Shown: positions 15,560 through 25,038 of the stretch, one piece after another
Position numbering within the stretch: position 1 is the first letter of the stretch
Layout of the letters: each line of letters opens with the position of its first letter
From: Oceanospirillales bacterium
GTDB taxonomy: Bacteria > Pseudomonadota > Gammaproteobacteria > Xanthomonadales > SZUA-36
Direction: 5' to 3'
DNA length: 42,338 nt
Assembly (NCBI GenBank): GCA_003233115.1
Contig: QIKV01000174.1
Location: forward strand, 1-42,338
Made by a program: the position numbers and the translations under genes
The notes under the pieces: model-generated
The model's input: the letters and a program-made list of their open reading frames with translations, nothing else
What the model was told of the DNA's origin: nothing
Databases searched by the model: none

Positions 15560-16693
15560 GTGCCGAAAATGCAATCTGCTGTTACCATTGCCAGCATGAG
15601 ATTCCTCAATTTATACCCGCTGCTCTTCGGTTTCTTGTTGGTTGAACCCCTCCATGCCGCGTTGCCGCTGGAGAAAATCAAGTTACCACCCGGTTTCAGC
15701 ATCGCCATATATGCGGAAAACGTTGAAAACGCTCGCCAAATGGCACGTGGCGACAAGGGTACCCTGTTTGTTGGCAGTCGCCGGGCCGGCAAGCTCTGGG
15801 CCATCAGTGATTCCAATGGTGACCAGCGGGCTGAGCAGGTCAGGTTGATCGACAAGGGTCTGAAAATGCCTTCCGGTGTCGAATTCAGGGATGGTGCGCT
15901 ATACGTCGGTGCAATAAACCGAATTCTGCGTTATGACGATATTGAGTCCCGCCTGGATCGGCCGCCCAAGCCGGTGGTGGTGACTGATGGGTTACCTGAT
16001 AAAGAGTACCACGGCTGGAAATACCTGCGATTCGGGCCGGACGGCAAGTTGTATATCCCGGTTGGCATACCGTGCAATATCTGTGATGAGAAAGGTTTTG
16101 GTGAAATACGCCGGATGAATCCGGACGGCAGTGGCATGGATGTCTTCGCTTATGGTGTGCGCAACAGCGTAGGATTGGCTTTTCACCCCGATAACGCACA
16201 ATTATGGTTCACCGACAATGGCCGTGACCTGCTCGGTGATGATATCCCGGCTGATGAACTTAACCATGCACCCAATAAGGGCATGCACTTTGGCATACCC
16301 TGGTGCCATCAGGGTGATTTGCTGGATGAAGTGTTTGGCAAGGGCAAAGATTGTGCTGACTACACGCCGCCTGTAGCAAAGCTTGACCCACACGGTGCGG
16401 CAGTTGGCCTGGCATTTTATACCGGGGACATGTTTCCGGGCGAGTACAAAAACCGGCTGTTTATCGCCCAGCATGGCTCCTGGAACCGTAGTAAAAAGTC
16501 CGGTTACCAAATATTGGTTCTGGACGTAAAACCCGATGGTACGGTGTTGGACACCAAGGTCTTCGCTTCCGGTTGGTTGCAAAATGAAGCGGCCTGGGGG
16601 CGGCCCAATGATGTGCTGGTGATGCCCGATGGTGCCCTGCTGGTGTCGGACGATAAAGCGAATGTAATTTACCGGATTGCATATACGCCATGA
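15560..16693 (+). CDS. PQQ-dependent sugar (sorbosone) dehydrogenase-like beta-propeller protein
   Basis: 377 aa from GTG 15560, which has ggga 5 nt upstream. ATG 15596 would start exactly at a good signal peptide (MRFLNLYPLLFGFLLVEPLHA) and is the main alternative. Export to the periplasm is likely. The mature part resembles soluble glucose/sorbosone dehydrogenase propellers: SGVEFRDGALYVGAINRILR, YHGWKYLRFGPDGKLYIPVG, AYGVRNSVGLAFHPD, WFTDNGRD, FIAQHGSWNRSKKSGYQI, RPNDVLVMPDGALLVSDD. The family oxidises sugars with PQQ and calcium; the substrate here is unknown. Cysteines occur around IPCNICDEKGF. The stop overlaps the uppP start (ATGA), so the two are probably translated together. Confidence 0.85.
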   Translation: MPKMQSAVTIASMRFLNLYPLLFGFLLVEPLHAALPLEKIKLPPGFSIAIYAENVENARQMARGDKGTLFVGSRRAGKLWAISDSNGDQRAEQVRLIDKGLKMPSGVEFRDGALYVGAINRILRYDDIESRLDRPPKPVVVTDGLPDKEYHGWKYLRFGPDGKLYIPVGIPCNICDEKGFGEIRRMNPDGSGMDVFAYGVRNSVGLAFHPDNAQLWFTDNGRDLLGDDIPADELNHAPNKGMHFGIPWCHQGDLLDEVFGKGKDCADYTPPVAKLDPHGAAVGLAFYTGDMFPGEYKNRLFIAQHGSWNRSKKSGYQILVLDVKPDGTVLDTKVFASGWLQNEAAWGRPNDVLVMPDGALLVSDDKANVIYRIAYTP

Positions 16694-17481
16694 CGTTAAT
16701 CCAGGTTGTTGTTTTGGCCCTTATCCAGGGTCTGACCGAGTTTCTGCCGGTGTCAAGTTCAGCCCACCTGATACTTGGCAGCAAGGTTTTTGGCTGGCCC
16801 GACCAGGGGTTGGTATTTGATGTCGCCACCCATCTGGGTACACTGTTTGCCGCGTTGGTGTATTTTCGCAAAGACCTATGGCAGATGGTGGTGCCGTGGC
16901 TGGGTGAAGGCAAAGGTGATGAAGCCTCGCGAAGGCTGGGTCTGACGCTCGTTATAGCCAGCATTCCAGCCATTGTTGCGGGTGGATTGTTGTTTGGCTG
17001 GGTTGAAGCGGTGTTGCGCAATGTCCGCATTATTGCCTATGCCACCATCGGTTTTGGACTGTTGCTTTGGTGGGCCGATGCCCGCTTTGCCCGCAGCAAA
17101 GGGATGGATGGCATGAGCCTCAGGGCCGGTGTCATGATCGGGCTGGCACAGATGCTGGCACTGGTGCCGGGCACGTCGCGTTCCGGGATCACCATTACCA
17201 TGGCGCGGATACTTGGCTTTAATACAGATACTGCGGCCCGGTTTTCGTTTTTACTCTCTATTCCTGTCATTGCGGCTGCAGGTGGCTACGGTGTGTTACG
17301 TATGCTCCTGAACGACGCAGCCATTGACTGGCTGCAGTTTGGCCTGGCGGTATTGATTTCCGCAGTTGCAGGCTGGTTGTTTATCGCTGCTTTTTTGACC
17401 CTGCTGCAACGTGTCGGTCTGGTGCCTTTCGTGATTTACCGTCTGGTACTCGGCGTTGCCTTGCTGTGGTTGGCATTCTAG
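16690..17481 (+). CDS. uppP: Undecaprenyl-diphosphatase UppP/BacA
   Basis: 263 aa, normal for the family. It dephosphorylates undecaprenyl diphosphate to recycle the lipid carrier for peptidoglycan and other wall polymers, in the inner membrane. Visible hallmarks are LTEFLPVSSSAHLILG (the glutamate-rich/PVSSSAH motif, residues about 15-31) and LVPGTSRSGITITMARILG (the PGTSRSG motif, about 158-176). Around seven or eight hydrophobic segments fill the rest. The ATG at 16690 overlaps the stop of the sugar dehydrogenase gene by ATGA. No terminator is evident after the stop at 17481. Confidence 0.95.
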   Translation: MTLIQVVVLALIQGLTEFLPVSSSAHLILGSKVFGWPDQGLVFDVATHLGTLFAALVYFRKDLWQMVVPWLGEGKGDEASRRLGLTLVIASIPAIVAGGLLFGWVEAVLRNVRIIAYATIGFGLLLWWADARFARSKGMDGMSLRAGVMIGLAQMLALVPGTSRSGITITMARILGFNTDTAARFSFLLSIPVIAAAGGYGVLRMLLNDAAIDWLQFGLAVLISAVAGWLFIAAFLTLLQRVGLVPFVIYRLVLGVALLWLAF

Positions 17482-17490
17482 CCTGCATAA

Positions 17491-17537
17491 CGCACTATTA
17501 TAGTGCGTAAAATCCTACAAAGTGCCATAATGGTGCA
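17491..17537. promoter_or_regulatory. Two NtrC-type binding sites upstream of glnA
   Basis: Site 1, 17491-17507, is cgcactattatagtgcg, a palindrome with gcac-N7-gtgc. Site 2, 17521-17537, is agtgccataatggtgca, with one perfect tggtgca half. NtrC recognises tgcacc-N4-tggtgca. The centres are 30 bp apart and lie about 165-200 bp upstream of the predicted glnA start site, which fits an enhancer. Confidence 0.7.
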
Positions 17538-17668
17538 TATCGGGATACGGTGCTGAATAGTAACGTTTCTGATTTAACTATCGTCGGCTAAAATTCTGCT
17601 AAAAGACGTGAAAATGCCTTTAAAATTACTGACTCTAATTTTAGATCAGATTCTCGGTATACGTCAAT

Positions 17669-17685
17669 TTGGCATGACATCTGCA
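17669..17685 (+). promoter_or_regulatory. Sigma-54 promoter of glnA
   Basis: ttggcatgacatctgca has the GG and GC dinucleotides with exactly 10 nt between them, as in the -24/-12 consensus tggcac-N5-ttgca. The predicted transcript start is near 17696, leaving a leader of about 47 nt before the glnA ATG. Confidence 0.7.
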
Positions 17686-17742
17686 TGTGTATATTGACCC
17701 ATCTTGGATCTTTATGATCAGAAAACGTAACAGGAAAACGAA

Positions 17743-19152
17743 ATGAGCGCAGAAACTATCCAGAAGATGATCCGCGAGAACGAAGTCGATTTTATTGATT
17801 TGAGGTTTTGTGATACCGCAGGCAAGGAGCAGCACGTCAGCATGCCTGCCAGTATGGTGGATGAAGACTTTTTTGAAGAAGGCAAAATGTTTGACGGATC
17901 TTCCATCAAGGGCTGGAAGGGTATCAACGAATCGGACATGGTACTGATGCCGGATCTTGATTCCGCCGTTATGGACCCCTTCATGGAGCACAGCACGATG
18001 ATCTTGCGTTGCGACGTGCTCGAGCCCGACACCATGGAGGGCTACAACCGTTGCCCGCGCTCTCTGGCCAAACGTGCGGAGGCCTACCTGCAGTCCAGCG
18101 GCATTGCCGATATGGCTTTTTTTGGACCCGAGCCAGAATTCTTTATTTTCGACAGTGTCAGTTTTGGCACGGATATGCATTCCACTTTCTACACCATTGA
18201 TTCGGAAGAAGGTGCCTGGAATACCGGAGCAGAGTACGAAGAAGGTAATCACGGCCACCGGCCCCGGGTCAAAGGCGGCTATTTCCCGGTGCCGCCGGTG
18301 GATGGCCTGCACGACCTGCGTGCCACCATTTGTGAAATACTGGAGAACATGGGAGTGGCGGTTGAAGTGCATCACCACGAAGTCGGAACTGCCGGGCAGT
18401 GTGAAATCGGCACCAAATTCAATACGCTGACCCGCAAGGCAGACGAGTTGCTGATACTCAAGTATGCAACCCACAACGCAGCCCATGTGACCGGTCGCAC
18501 CGCCACTTTTATGCCGAAACCACTGGTTGGCGACAATGGTTCAGGCATGCATGTTCACCAGTCATTGTTCAAAGACGGTGAGAACCTGTTTGCCGGGGAG
18601 GAGTATGGTGGCCTTTCAACCACAGCACTGCATTACATTGGTGGCATTTTCAAGCATGCCAGGGCGATCAATGCCTTTGCCAACGCATCCACCAACAGTT
18701 ACAAGCGCCTGGTGCCCGGTTTTGAAGCACCTGTGATGCTGGCTTATTCTGCCCGCAACCGCTCGGCGTCCTGCCGTATCCCCCACGTTAGCAGTCCAAA
18801 AGGGCGCCGCATCGAGGTACGTTTTGGTGACCCGGCTGGCAATGGTTACCTGATCTTTTCCGCCATGCTGATGGCGGGTCTGGACGGCATTGCCAATAAG
18901 ATTGACCCAGGCCCGGCCATGGACAAAGACCTCTATGACTTGCCGGCCGAGGAGGTAAAAAATATACCGACAGTGTGCGTCAGCCTGGCCCAGGCACTTG
19001 AGGCGCTGGATGCCGATAGGGAATTCCTGAAGGTGGGTGGTGTCTTTGATGATGACCTTATAGATGCGTATATCGAGCTCAAAATGGAAGAAGTGACACG
19101 CTTCCGCATGGCCACGCATCCAGTTGAGTTTGATATGTATTATTCTATCTAA
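17743..19152 (+). CDS. glnA: Glutamine synthetase, type I
   Basis: 469 aa, the usual length of GSI-beta. It makes glutamine from glutamate, ammonia and ATP in the cytoplasm as a dodecamer. Visible signatures are [17 protein letters not shown] near residue 50, [25 protein letters not shown], the glutamate-binding [12 protein letters not shown], and [30 protein letters not shown] carries the tyrosine that is adenylylated in this subclass. Start ATG 17743 follows aggaaaacga. A sigma-54 promoter and two NtrC-type sites stand upstream, and ntrBC lie about 600 bp downstream of its stop, so control by nitrogen status is very likely. Confidence 0.98.
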   Translation: MSAETIQKMIRENEVDFIDLRFCDTAGKEQHVSMPASMVDEDFFEEGKMFDGSSIKGWKGINESDMVLMPDLDSAVMDPFMEHSTMILRCDVLEPDTMEGYNRCPRSLAKRAEAYLQSSGIADMAFFGPEPEFFIFDSVSFGTDMHSTFYTIDSEEGAWNTGAEYEEGNHGHRPRVKGGYFPVPPVDGLHDLRATICEILENMGVAVEVHHHEVGTAGQCEIGTKFNTLTRKADELLILKYATHNAAHVTGRTATFMPKPLVGDNGSGMHVHQSLFKDGENLFAGEEYGGLSTTALHYIGGIFKHARAINAFANASTNSYKRLVPGFEAPVMLAYSARNRSASCRIPHVSSPKGRRIEVRFGDPAGNGYLIFSAMLMAGLDGIANKIDPGPAMDKDLYDLPAEEVKNIPTVCVSLAQALEALDADREFLKVGGVFDDDLIDAYIELKMEEVTRFRMATHPVEFDMYYSI

Positions 19153-19168
19153 AACCAGGAGTCTGGCG

Positions 19169-19759
19169 ATGAAACAGGTGGTGTATAAAACGTTCTTCTT
19201 GATCATGGTGGCGTTTTCAATGGCCGTGATGGCCAATGCTGTTTTGGCACAGATTTATAAAACGGTGGATGAGAATGGCAATGTTACCTACACCGACAGG
19301 CCCCCGGAAGACGGTTCCGCACCGATTAAGCTGCCCCCTATCAGTGTGATTGAAACGCCGGTTTATGAGCCCCCCGCCAGGGTGGATAAAAACGGTGCGG
19401 ATAGCAAGGACGGCCAGGAACTATCGTTGCGGGAACTACGCAAATTCTATGCTGATTTTGCCATCGTTGCCCCACAGCAGGAAGAGTCTATCTGGCATCC
19501 AGAAAAGGCCATGACAGTGGCCTGGAGTACCCTTAACCAGTTAAAGGAGGGTATGCAGGTCGCTATTTACATCGATGGCAAGCTACAATCGAAAACCACT
19601 GAGCGAACGATTGCCGTGCCGCAACTGGACCGTGGTGAGCACAAAGTGGAAGCACAGTTGACCGATGCGAAAAATCGCGGGATTGCTACAGCAGAACCGG
19701 TAATTTTCTTTATCAAACGCCCGAATCTTTATACCAATCGTCCGCGACCAAGGGGCTGA
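19169..19759 (+). CDS. DUF4124 domain exported protein
   Basis: 196 aa from ATG 19169, which has aggag 9 nt upstream; an earlier in-frame start inside glnA is rejected. A signal peptide is visible (FLIMVAFSMAVMANAVLAQ). The N-terminal region IYKTVDENGNVTYTDRPPED is the DUF4124 hallmark, a small beta domain common in gammaproteobacterial periplasmic proteins. The C-terminal part (about 105-190) looks like a beta-sandwich (LNQLKEGMQVAIYIDGKLQ, VPQLDRGEHKVEAQLTD). The biochemical role is unknown. It sits between glnA and ntrB, on the same strand. Confidence 0.85.
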   Translation: MKQVVYKTFFLIMVAFSMAVMANAVLAQIYKTVDENGNVTYTDRPPEDGSAPIKLPPISVIETPVYEPPARVDKNGADSKDGQELSLRELRKFYADFAIVAPQQEESIWHPEKAMTVAWSTLNQLKEGMQVAIYIDGKLQSKTTERTIAVPQLDRGEHKVEAQLTDAKNRGIATAEPVIFFIKRPNLYTNRPRPRG

Positions 19760-19774
19760 GGGTAGTCCAGACCC

Positions 19775-20773
19775 GTGCTTGAAATGTTGTCTACCGCAGT
19801 AGTCGAACTGGACGCACAAGGTTGTGTCAGGACGATGAACGCAGCCGCTGAGAGCTGTCTCGATACCGGCAGGGAGCGGGCGTTTGGTGGCCCGTTCCAG
19901 GATCTGGCCAGAATTCCTGCGGCCCTGACTCAGGCTATTTCTGCAACTGCCAGTGACCAGCGCAACCGTCATTTGCGTGAGTGCAAACTCGCCGACGGCT
20001 GGTACGATTGCAATATCAAACCCATGCCGGGTCAGCATCTGTTGCTGGAACTCTACAATCTCAAATGGCAGCAACAGCAGAGCAAACTGCAACAACGGGA
20101 GGTGCAGACCGGCATGATGGAATTGCTGCGGCGCAACCTCGGGCATGAGATCCGCAATCCTCTGGGTGGTATTCGCGGTGCAGCGCAAATGATTGCAGCC
20201 GAACTGAATGGTGGTGAGTTGGGAACCCTGGCAGAGTTGATCATGCGTGAAGTGGATCGCGTAGATGAGTTGCTGCAACGATTTGGCCAGCCAGAGCTGG
20301 AACTCAGCCGGGTGGACGTTCACTGGGTTTTGGGCGAGACAGCAGAATTACTGCACGTTGAATCTGCCCAAAGTGTGAAAATAGTCCATGACTATGACCC
20401 CAGTATTCCGCGCATCACTGCCGATGGAGGAGCCCTGCGGCAATTATTTTTGAACCTGGCGCGGAACGCTTTCCAGGCCGGCGCGACCGAGGTCACACTG
20501 CGCAGCCGGGTCGAGCATGACAGTGCCTTGCTGCAGCCGGGAATCAGCAGCGTAGTCAGGTTGGAAATAGATGATAACGGTTGTGGGGTACCGGAATCGT
20601 TACGCGGACTGCTGTTCATGCCGATGGTCACAAGCCGGCGGGACGGAACCGGCCTGGGCCTGGCGCTGGCGCAGCAGATCGCTGCCGCACACGATGGCTT
20701 GTTGACTTACGAACCGCTGGAACCAGGCAGCCGCTTTACGCTTAAACTCCCGCTAAGACGTACCCATGACTGA
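19775..20773 (+). CDS. ntrB: Nitrogen regulation sensor histidine kinase NtrB (GlnL)
   Basis: 332 aa from GTG 19775; ATG 19784 is an alternative. It phosphorylates or dephosphorylates NtrC according to nitrogen status, normally under PII control. Layout: PAS-like domain about 1-105; dimerisation/phosphoacceptor helix with NLGHEIRNPLGGIRGAAQMI (His near residue 126); ATPase domain with LFLNLARNAFQAGA (N box), EIDDNGCGVPE (G1) and GTGLGLALAQQIAAAHDG (G2). No membrane segment, so it is cytoplasmic. It overlaps ntrC by 8 nt. Confidence 0.95.
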   Translation: MLEMLSTAVVELDAQGCVRTMNAAAESCLDTGRERAFGGPFQDLARIPAALTQAISATASDQRNRHLRECKLADGWYDCNIKPMPGQHLLLELYNLKWQQQQSKLQQREVQTGMMELLRRNLGHEIRNPLGGIRGAAQMIAAELNGGELGTLAELIMREVDRVDELLQRFGQPELELSRVDVHWVLGETAELLHVESAQSVKIVHDYDPSIPRITADGGALRQLFLNLARNAFQAGATEVTLRSRVEHDSALLQPGISSVVRLEIDDNGCGVPESLRGLLFMPMVTSRRDGTGLGLALAQQIAAAHDGLLTYEPLEPGSRFTLKLPLRRTHD

Positions 20774-22154
20774 ATCTGCGACAGTCTGGATTGTCGATGA
20801 CGACAAAGCCATTCGCTTTGTGCTCGAACGGGCGCTGAGCCGCGCCGGCTATAAAATCGAGAGCTTCGGGACGGTTGCGGCCATCAATGCAGCATTGCGG
20901 GTTGACCAGCCGGCAGTGATTATCACTGACATCCGCTTGCCGGACGCCGATGGCCTGAGCGTCCTGCAGACGCTGAAAGAAAATGATGTCGAGGTGCCGG
21001 TGATTGCCATGACAGCTTTTTCCGGACTGGACCAGGCCGTTTCGGCATTCCAGTCGGGTGTATTCGACTACCTGTCAAAGCCATTTGATCTGGACAAGTT
21101 ACTGGCCATCGTCGCCCGTGCATCAGCAGGCGCATCTGGCAAGCCGGTGAGTGCAGCATGCGTTGAATCAAAGCAGATAATCGGCGAGTCACCGGCCATG
21201 CAGGAAGTATTCCGGACCATCGGCAGGCTGTCACGTACAAGTATCAGTGTATTGATTACCGGTGAAACCGGCGTCGGCAAGGAAGTGGTCGCCCGTGCCC
21301 TGCATCAGCACAGCCCAAGGGCCCGCGGGCCATTTGTGGCCATTAATACAGCCGCCATTCCGGCCGAGTTACTGGAGTCTGAATTGTTCGGCCATGAACG
21401 CGGCTCATTTACCGGTGCCCATGCGCGGCGGCCCGGGCGCTTTGAGGAAGCTGCCGGTGGTACTTTGTTCCTGGATGAAATTGGCGATATGCCGCTGCCT
21501 CTGCAAACACGCCTTTTACGGGTGCTGGCCGAAGGAGACTATTACCGGGTTGGCGGGCGTGACCTGTTACGGGCAGATGTTCGGATTATCACGGCCACGC
21601 ATCAGGATTTGAAGGCCAGGATTGCGGATGGAAGCTTCAGGGAAGACCTGTACCATCGGCTCAATGTGATTACCATCAAGCTAGCACCGCTACGGGAGCG
21701 TGTTGAAGATATCCCGTTGCTGGCACGGCATTTCCTGCACCAGGCAGCGTTAGAGCTGGGGCTGGAAGAAAAATACCTGCTGCCTGAAACCATCCAGGCT
21801 ATGCAGTTCAAAGCATGGCCGGGCAATGTCCGCCAGTTGCAGAACCTCTGCCAACAATTGTGCGTGATGGCACCGGGTGAACAGATTCTGCCGGAGGATC
21901 TTCCTTCCAGCCTCAGTGGCAAAGATCCATCCAGCCAGCGCGACGGATCCTGGCCGGAGGGCCTGCGCCGCTGGACCCGCACGGCACTTTCCCGTGGACA
22001 GGTCGACCTGATGGCTGAGGCGCGTGGCAGCCTGGAAAGAACAATATTGGATTGCGCGCTGGATTTTACCGGAGGAAAACGGGTGGAGGCCGCGCGGCTA
22101 CTGGGCCTGGGCCGCAATACCTTAACCCGCAAGCTTAAAGAGTTCGAAAGTTAG
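20766..22154 (+). CDS. ntrC: Nitrogen regulation response regulator NtrC (GlnG)
   Basis: 462 aa. It activates sigma-54 promoters of nitrogen genes when phosphorylated. Receiver about 1-120 ([12 protein letters not shown], phosphorylated Asp in [12 protein letters not shown], conserved Lys in FDYLSKPFD). AAA+ domain about 140-370 with Walker [16 protein letters not shown], sigma-54 loop GSFTGA (a usual variant of GAFTGA), Walker [15 protein letters not shown] and [11 protein letters not shown]. The Fis-type helix-turn-helix is at the C-terminus ([20 protein letters not shown]). The ATG at 20766 lies within the end of ntrB. The 3' end overlaps the convergent dtd by 4 bp. Confidence 0.96.
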   Translation: MTESATVWIVDDDKAIRFVLERALSRAGYKIESFGTVAAINAALRVDQPAVIITDIRLPDADGLSVLQTLKENDVEVPVIAMTAFSGLDQAVSAFQSGVFDYLSKPFDLDKLLAIVARASAGASGKPVSAACVESKQIIGESPAMQEVFRTIGRLSRTSISVLITGETGVGKEVVARALHQHSPRARGPFVAINTAAIPAELLESELFGHERGSFTGAHARRPGRFEEAAGGTLFLDEIGDMPLPLQTRLLRVLAEGDYYRVGGRDLLRADVRIITATHQDLKARIADGSFREDLYHRLNVITIKLAPLRERVEDIPLLARHFLHQAALELGLEEKYLLPETIQAMQFKAWPGNVRQLQNLCQQLCVMAPGEQILPEDLPSSLSGKDPSSQRDGSWPEGLRRWTRTALSRGQVDLMAEARGSLERTILDCALDFTGGKRVEAARLLGLGRNTLTRKLKEFES

Positions 22155-22609
22155 GGTGGCACCCGCAGGCTGAAGGTCACCGGTCCGTCATTGACCAGGC
22201 TGACTTTCATATGCGCACCAAAACGACCGGCGGGCACAGTACCCAGTGCATTGCGGGCAGATTCAAGCAAATAATCAAACAGCCGCCGGCCTTCTGATGG
22301 ATCGGCTGCCGGTGTAAAGCTGGGCCGGTTGCCGCTGTTGGTGTCGGCTGCGAGCGTGAACTGGGAAACCAACAACAACTCACCCTGCACCTGGCGCAGG
22401 TTCAGATTCATACGGCCGTTGTCATCTTCAAAAATCCGGTAGGCAAGAAGGCGTTGTAACAGCCGGTCAGCCTGGGCCTCGGTATCACCTTTTTCAATGG
22501 CTACCAGGGCCAGGATGCCAACCCCGATTGCACCCGTGATCTCGGGATCAGAGGAATTTTCATTAACAAGTACGCTGGCTTCCGATACTCTTTGCAGCAA
22601 TGCGATCAT
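22151..22609 (-). CDS. dtd: D-aminoacyl-tRNA deacylase
   Basis: 152 aa, typical length. It hydrolyses D-amino acids (and glycine) wrongly attached to tRNA. Visible signatures: [17 protein letters not shown] at the start, [47 protein letters not shown] with the catalytic SQFT segment, and the cis Gly-Pro motif in [13 protein letters not shown] at the C-terminus. It is convergent with ntrC, with 4 bp of overlap, and divergent from the acyltransferase gene. Confidence 0.95.
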   Translation of the reverse strand: MIALLQRVSEASVLVNENSSDPEITGAIGVGILALVAIEKGDTEAQADRLLQRLLAYRIFEDDNGRMNLNLRQVQGELLLVSQFTLAADTNSGNRPSFTPAADPSEGRRLFDYLLESARNALGTVPAGRFGAHMKVSLVNDGPVTFSLRVPP

Positions 22610-22682
22610 CTAAATGCCATTTTCAGGGAAAAAACCATTCTAACAGGCTCATCTTATCCCGAAAGAGTAGGGGCTACTGACT

Positions 22683-23567
22683 ATGAAGTTGTTGGCAATA
22701 CGCATGGTCATGCGCCTGTTCAGCTGGATTACACCACGCGCTGCTGAATTTATTGCGCCACCCGTGGCGGCTGTGTTGTGGCACCTGTCGCCGCGCAAGC
22801 GGAGGGTGACAGACCGCAATTTGCGTGCGGTGTACCCGAATCTGGAAGCCGACCAGCTAAAAAAGGTCGCCCGCGCCAGCATGATCCACTATGTCCGGGG
22901 TGTGTTCGAGGCCGGCATGTTATGGCACTGGCGACTGGACAGGATTTTCAGCTATTTTGATGAATCAGCGGACCTGGAACTTTTCCGCGAGGCTGAGCAA
23001 GGTGGAAAGGGAGTGATACTGGCAGGTGGGCACTGCGGTGCCTGGGAATTGCTGGGCCTGTTTATGCAGCAATATTTGAACGGAGCAATTTTATACAAGC
23101 CTGGCCGTCACCCTGACATTGAAGCAATGTTGTTGGAAAAACGCCGTCGCGGCGGCACCAAGCTGGTACCTGCTACCGGTGCGGGTCTCCGCGTCATGTT
23201 CAAACTCCTCAAGGCGGGCCACTCAGTGGCGCTGGTACCGGACCAGGAACCGACACTGGGTGAGGGCCAGTTCGCACCATTTTACGGCATCGAAACATTC
23301 ACGGGTGTGTTACTGCCGCGCCTGGCACAGCGAACGGGGGCCCCGGTACTGTTTGCCACCTGCGAGAGGCGTAAAGGTGGTCGTTACCGTGTACATTTGT
23401 TCAAGGCGGATGAGGCCACCTGCAGCAGCGACATGCGTACAGCCCTGACAGCCGTCAACCAGGGTATAGAGCAATGCATCGAAGTGGATACCGCACAGAA
23501 TTTGTGGGCCTATAAGCGCTTCAGACATCGCCCGCCGGGGGAGCAGCCTTTTTATAAACTGATATAA
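22683..23567 (+). CDS. LpxL/HtrB-family lipid A-type acyltransferase
   Basis: 294 aa. Members of this inner-membrane family transfer acyl chains to lipid A precursors. The catalytic H-x4-E is in GGHCGAWELLG (near residue 120), and LVPDQEPTLGEGQFAPFYG is the second conserved block. The first 40 residues contain a hydrophobic segment that would anchor it (EFIAPPVAAVLWHLSP). SD-like aggggc precedes ATG 22683. Only one such gene is visible here, so which acyl chain it adds cannot be assigned. It ends 3 bp before the convergent trkH. Confidence 0.88.
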   Translation: MKLLAIRMVMRLFSWITPRAAEFIAPPVAAVLWHLSPRKRRVTDRNLRAVYPNLEADQLKKVARASMIHYVRGVFEAGMLWHWRLDRIFSYFDESADLELFREAEQGGKGVILAGGHCGAWELLGLFMQQYLNGAILYKPGRHPDIEAMLLEKRRRGGTKLVPATGAGLRVMFKLLKAGHSVALVPDQEPTLGEGQFAPFYGIETFTGVLLPRLAQRTGAPVLFATCERRKGGRYRVHLFKADEATCSSDMRTALTAVNQGIEQCIEVDTAQNLWAYKRFRHRPPGEQPFYKLI

Positions 23568-23570
23568 AAT

Positions 23571-25022
23571 TCAATCACGCCAGAAAGCGGGCGTAAACAA
23601 TACCAGCAACGTGAAGATCTCAAGTCGACCCATCAACATGGCAAAGCTCAGAATGACTTTGGCAGTTGAATTCAAGCCGGCATAGTTGATGCTGACATCG
23701 CCCAGGCCCGGGCCCATATTCGTCATGCTGGCAGCGGTCGCCGAATAGGCTGTAACCGGATCTACCCCGACGCCGTTGAGCGCGATGGTAATCAGCACGA
23801 AGCTGGCGACATACAAAAAGAAAAACCCCCAGACTGCATCCATCACGGTGGTCGATGTTTTTCTGCCGCCGATTTTCACCGGTATAACCGCGTGGGGGTG
23901 GATGAGGCGGCGGATTTCACGAATTGCCTGGCGGTGCAGCAGCATGACGCGAATAACTTTCATGCCGCCGCTGGTGCTACCGGCACAACCGCCAATGAAT
24001 GCAATGCATATCAGCAAAATCGGAATGAATCCTGGCCATAAAGAGAAATCACCGGTGGTAAAACCAGTGGTTGTCATGACCGAGACGACCTGGAAGGTTG
24101 CATAGCGTGCAGATTCAGCAATGGATCCGTAGGTTCCGTTCAGGTAGAGCGCGATGGTGATTACCACCGAAAAACCGAGTAGCAGTGATGCATAGGCCTT
24201 GAGTTCCGGGTCCTGGAAATAAGGCTGTGCACTGGCTGTTCTCCATGAGGTGAAGTGGGTCGCAAAATTAATGCCTGAAATCGCCATGAATACGGTTGCT
24301 ATCGCTTCCAGAGTAGGACTGTTAAACCAGGCAAAGCCGGCGTCATGTGTCGACATTCCTCCGGTGGAGACGGTGGCGAATGCATGCCCGACGGCATCAA
24401 ATAACGTCATACCACCCAGCCAATAGGCCAGCACGGCCAAAATTGTAATACCGAGATAAATTAGCCAAAGCGCCTTGGCAGTTTCGGTGATCCGGGGTGT
24501 CAACTTGCTGTCCTTCATCGGTCCCGGGGTTTCCGCACGGTACAATTGCATGCCGCCAACCCGCAGCATGGGCATGATCGCAACGGCCAGCACTACGATG
24601 CCAAGGCCGCCAAGCCATTGCAGTTGCTGGCGGTAATAAAGAATGCCACGTGGCAATTCATCGACACTTGTCAAGATGGTTGCACCGGTGGTGGTCAGCC
24701 CCGACATGGACTCGAACACCGCGTCCACGTAGGAAATTTCAGGTTGTGTCAATAAGACAAAAGGCAATGCACCAACCAATGCCAGGGCAAGCCAGCAAGC
24801 TGCGACGATCAGGAACCCATCACGCAGACGTAATTCCTGGTGAACATGGCGCACGGGCAGATAAATGACCATACCGATCATGAACAGGATAATGGCGCTA
24901 ATCATGAATATGCTGATAGTGCCGTCCTGGTACCACCAGGAGACCAGCGCAGGTGGGAACATCATCGGACTGGCGCCAGCGATGAGCAGGCCCACGATCT
25001 TTTGAACGGTTAGGTTTTTCAT
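23571..25022 (-). CDS. trkH: Trk potassium uptake system membrane subunit TrkH
   Basis: 483 aa. The potassium-translocating channel-like subunit of the Trk system, in the inner membrane. Many hydrophobic helices and the repeated selectivity loops are seen: SMSGLTTTGATIL, FATVSTGGMSTHDAGF, VSVMTTTGFTTGDFSLWP and SMTNMGPGLGDV. FIGGCAGSTSGGMKVIRV is a family signature. It sits 16 bp downstream of trkA on the same strand and is probably cotranscribed with it. Confidence 0.96.
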   Translation of the reverse strand: MKNLTVQKIVGLLIAGASPMMFPPALVSWWYQDGTISIFMISAIILFMIGMVIYLPVRHVHQELRLRDGFLIVAACWLALALVGALPFVLLTQPEISYVDAVFESMSGLTTTGATILTSVDELPRGILYYRQQLQWLGGLGIVVLAVAIMPMLRVGGMQLYRAETPGPMKDSKLTPRITETAKALWLIYLGITILAVLAYWLGGMTLFDAVGHAFATVSTGGMSTHDAGFAWFNSPTLEAIATVFMAISGINFATHFTSWRTASAQPYFQDPELKAYASLLLGFSVVITIALYLNGTYGSIAESARYATFQVVSVMTTTGFTTGDFSLWPGFIPILLICIAFIGGCAGSTSGGMKVIRVMLLHRQAIREIRRLIHPHAVIPVKIGGRKTSTTVMDAVWGFFFLYVASFVLITIALNGVGVDPVTAYSATAASMTNMGPGLGDVSINYAGLNSTAKVILSFAMLMGRLEIFTLLVLFTPAFWRD

Positions 25023-25038
25023 CCGTTGTATCAGTCGG

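Noticed and set aside
17641-18486. A 281-codon minus-strand open frame over the start of glnA
   Set aside because: It is the complement of glnA and its promoter; the glnA motifs are unambiguous.
18616-19236. A 206-codon minus-strand open frame over the end of glnA
   Set aside because: It is antisense to conserved glnA sequence and the start of the DUF4124 gene, with no protein features of its own.
22649-22882. A 77-codon minus-strand open frame upstream of dtd
   Set aside because: It overlaps the start of the acyltransferase gene in antisense and shows no motif or Shine-Dalgarno.
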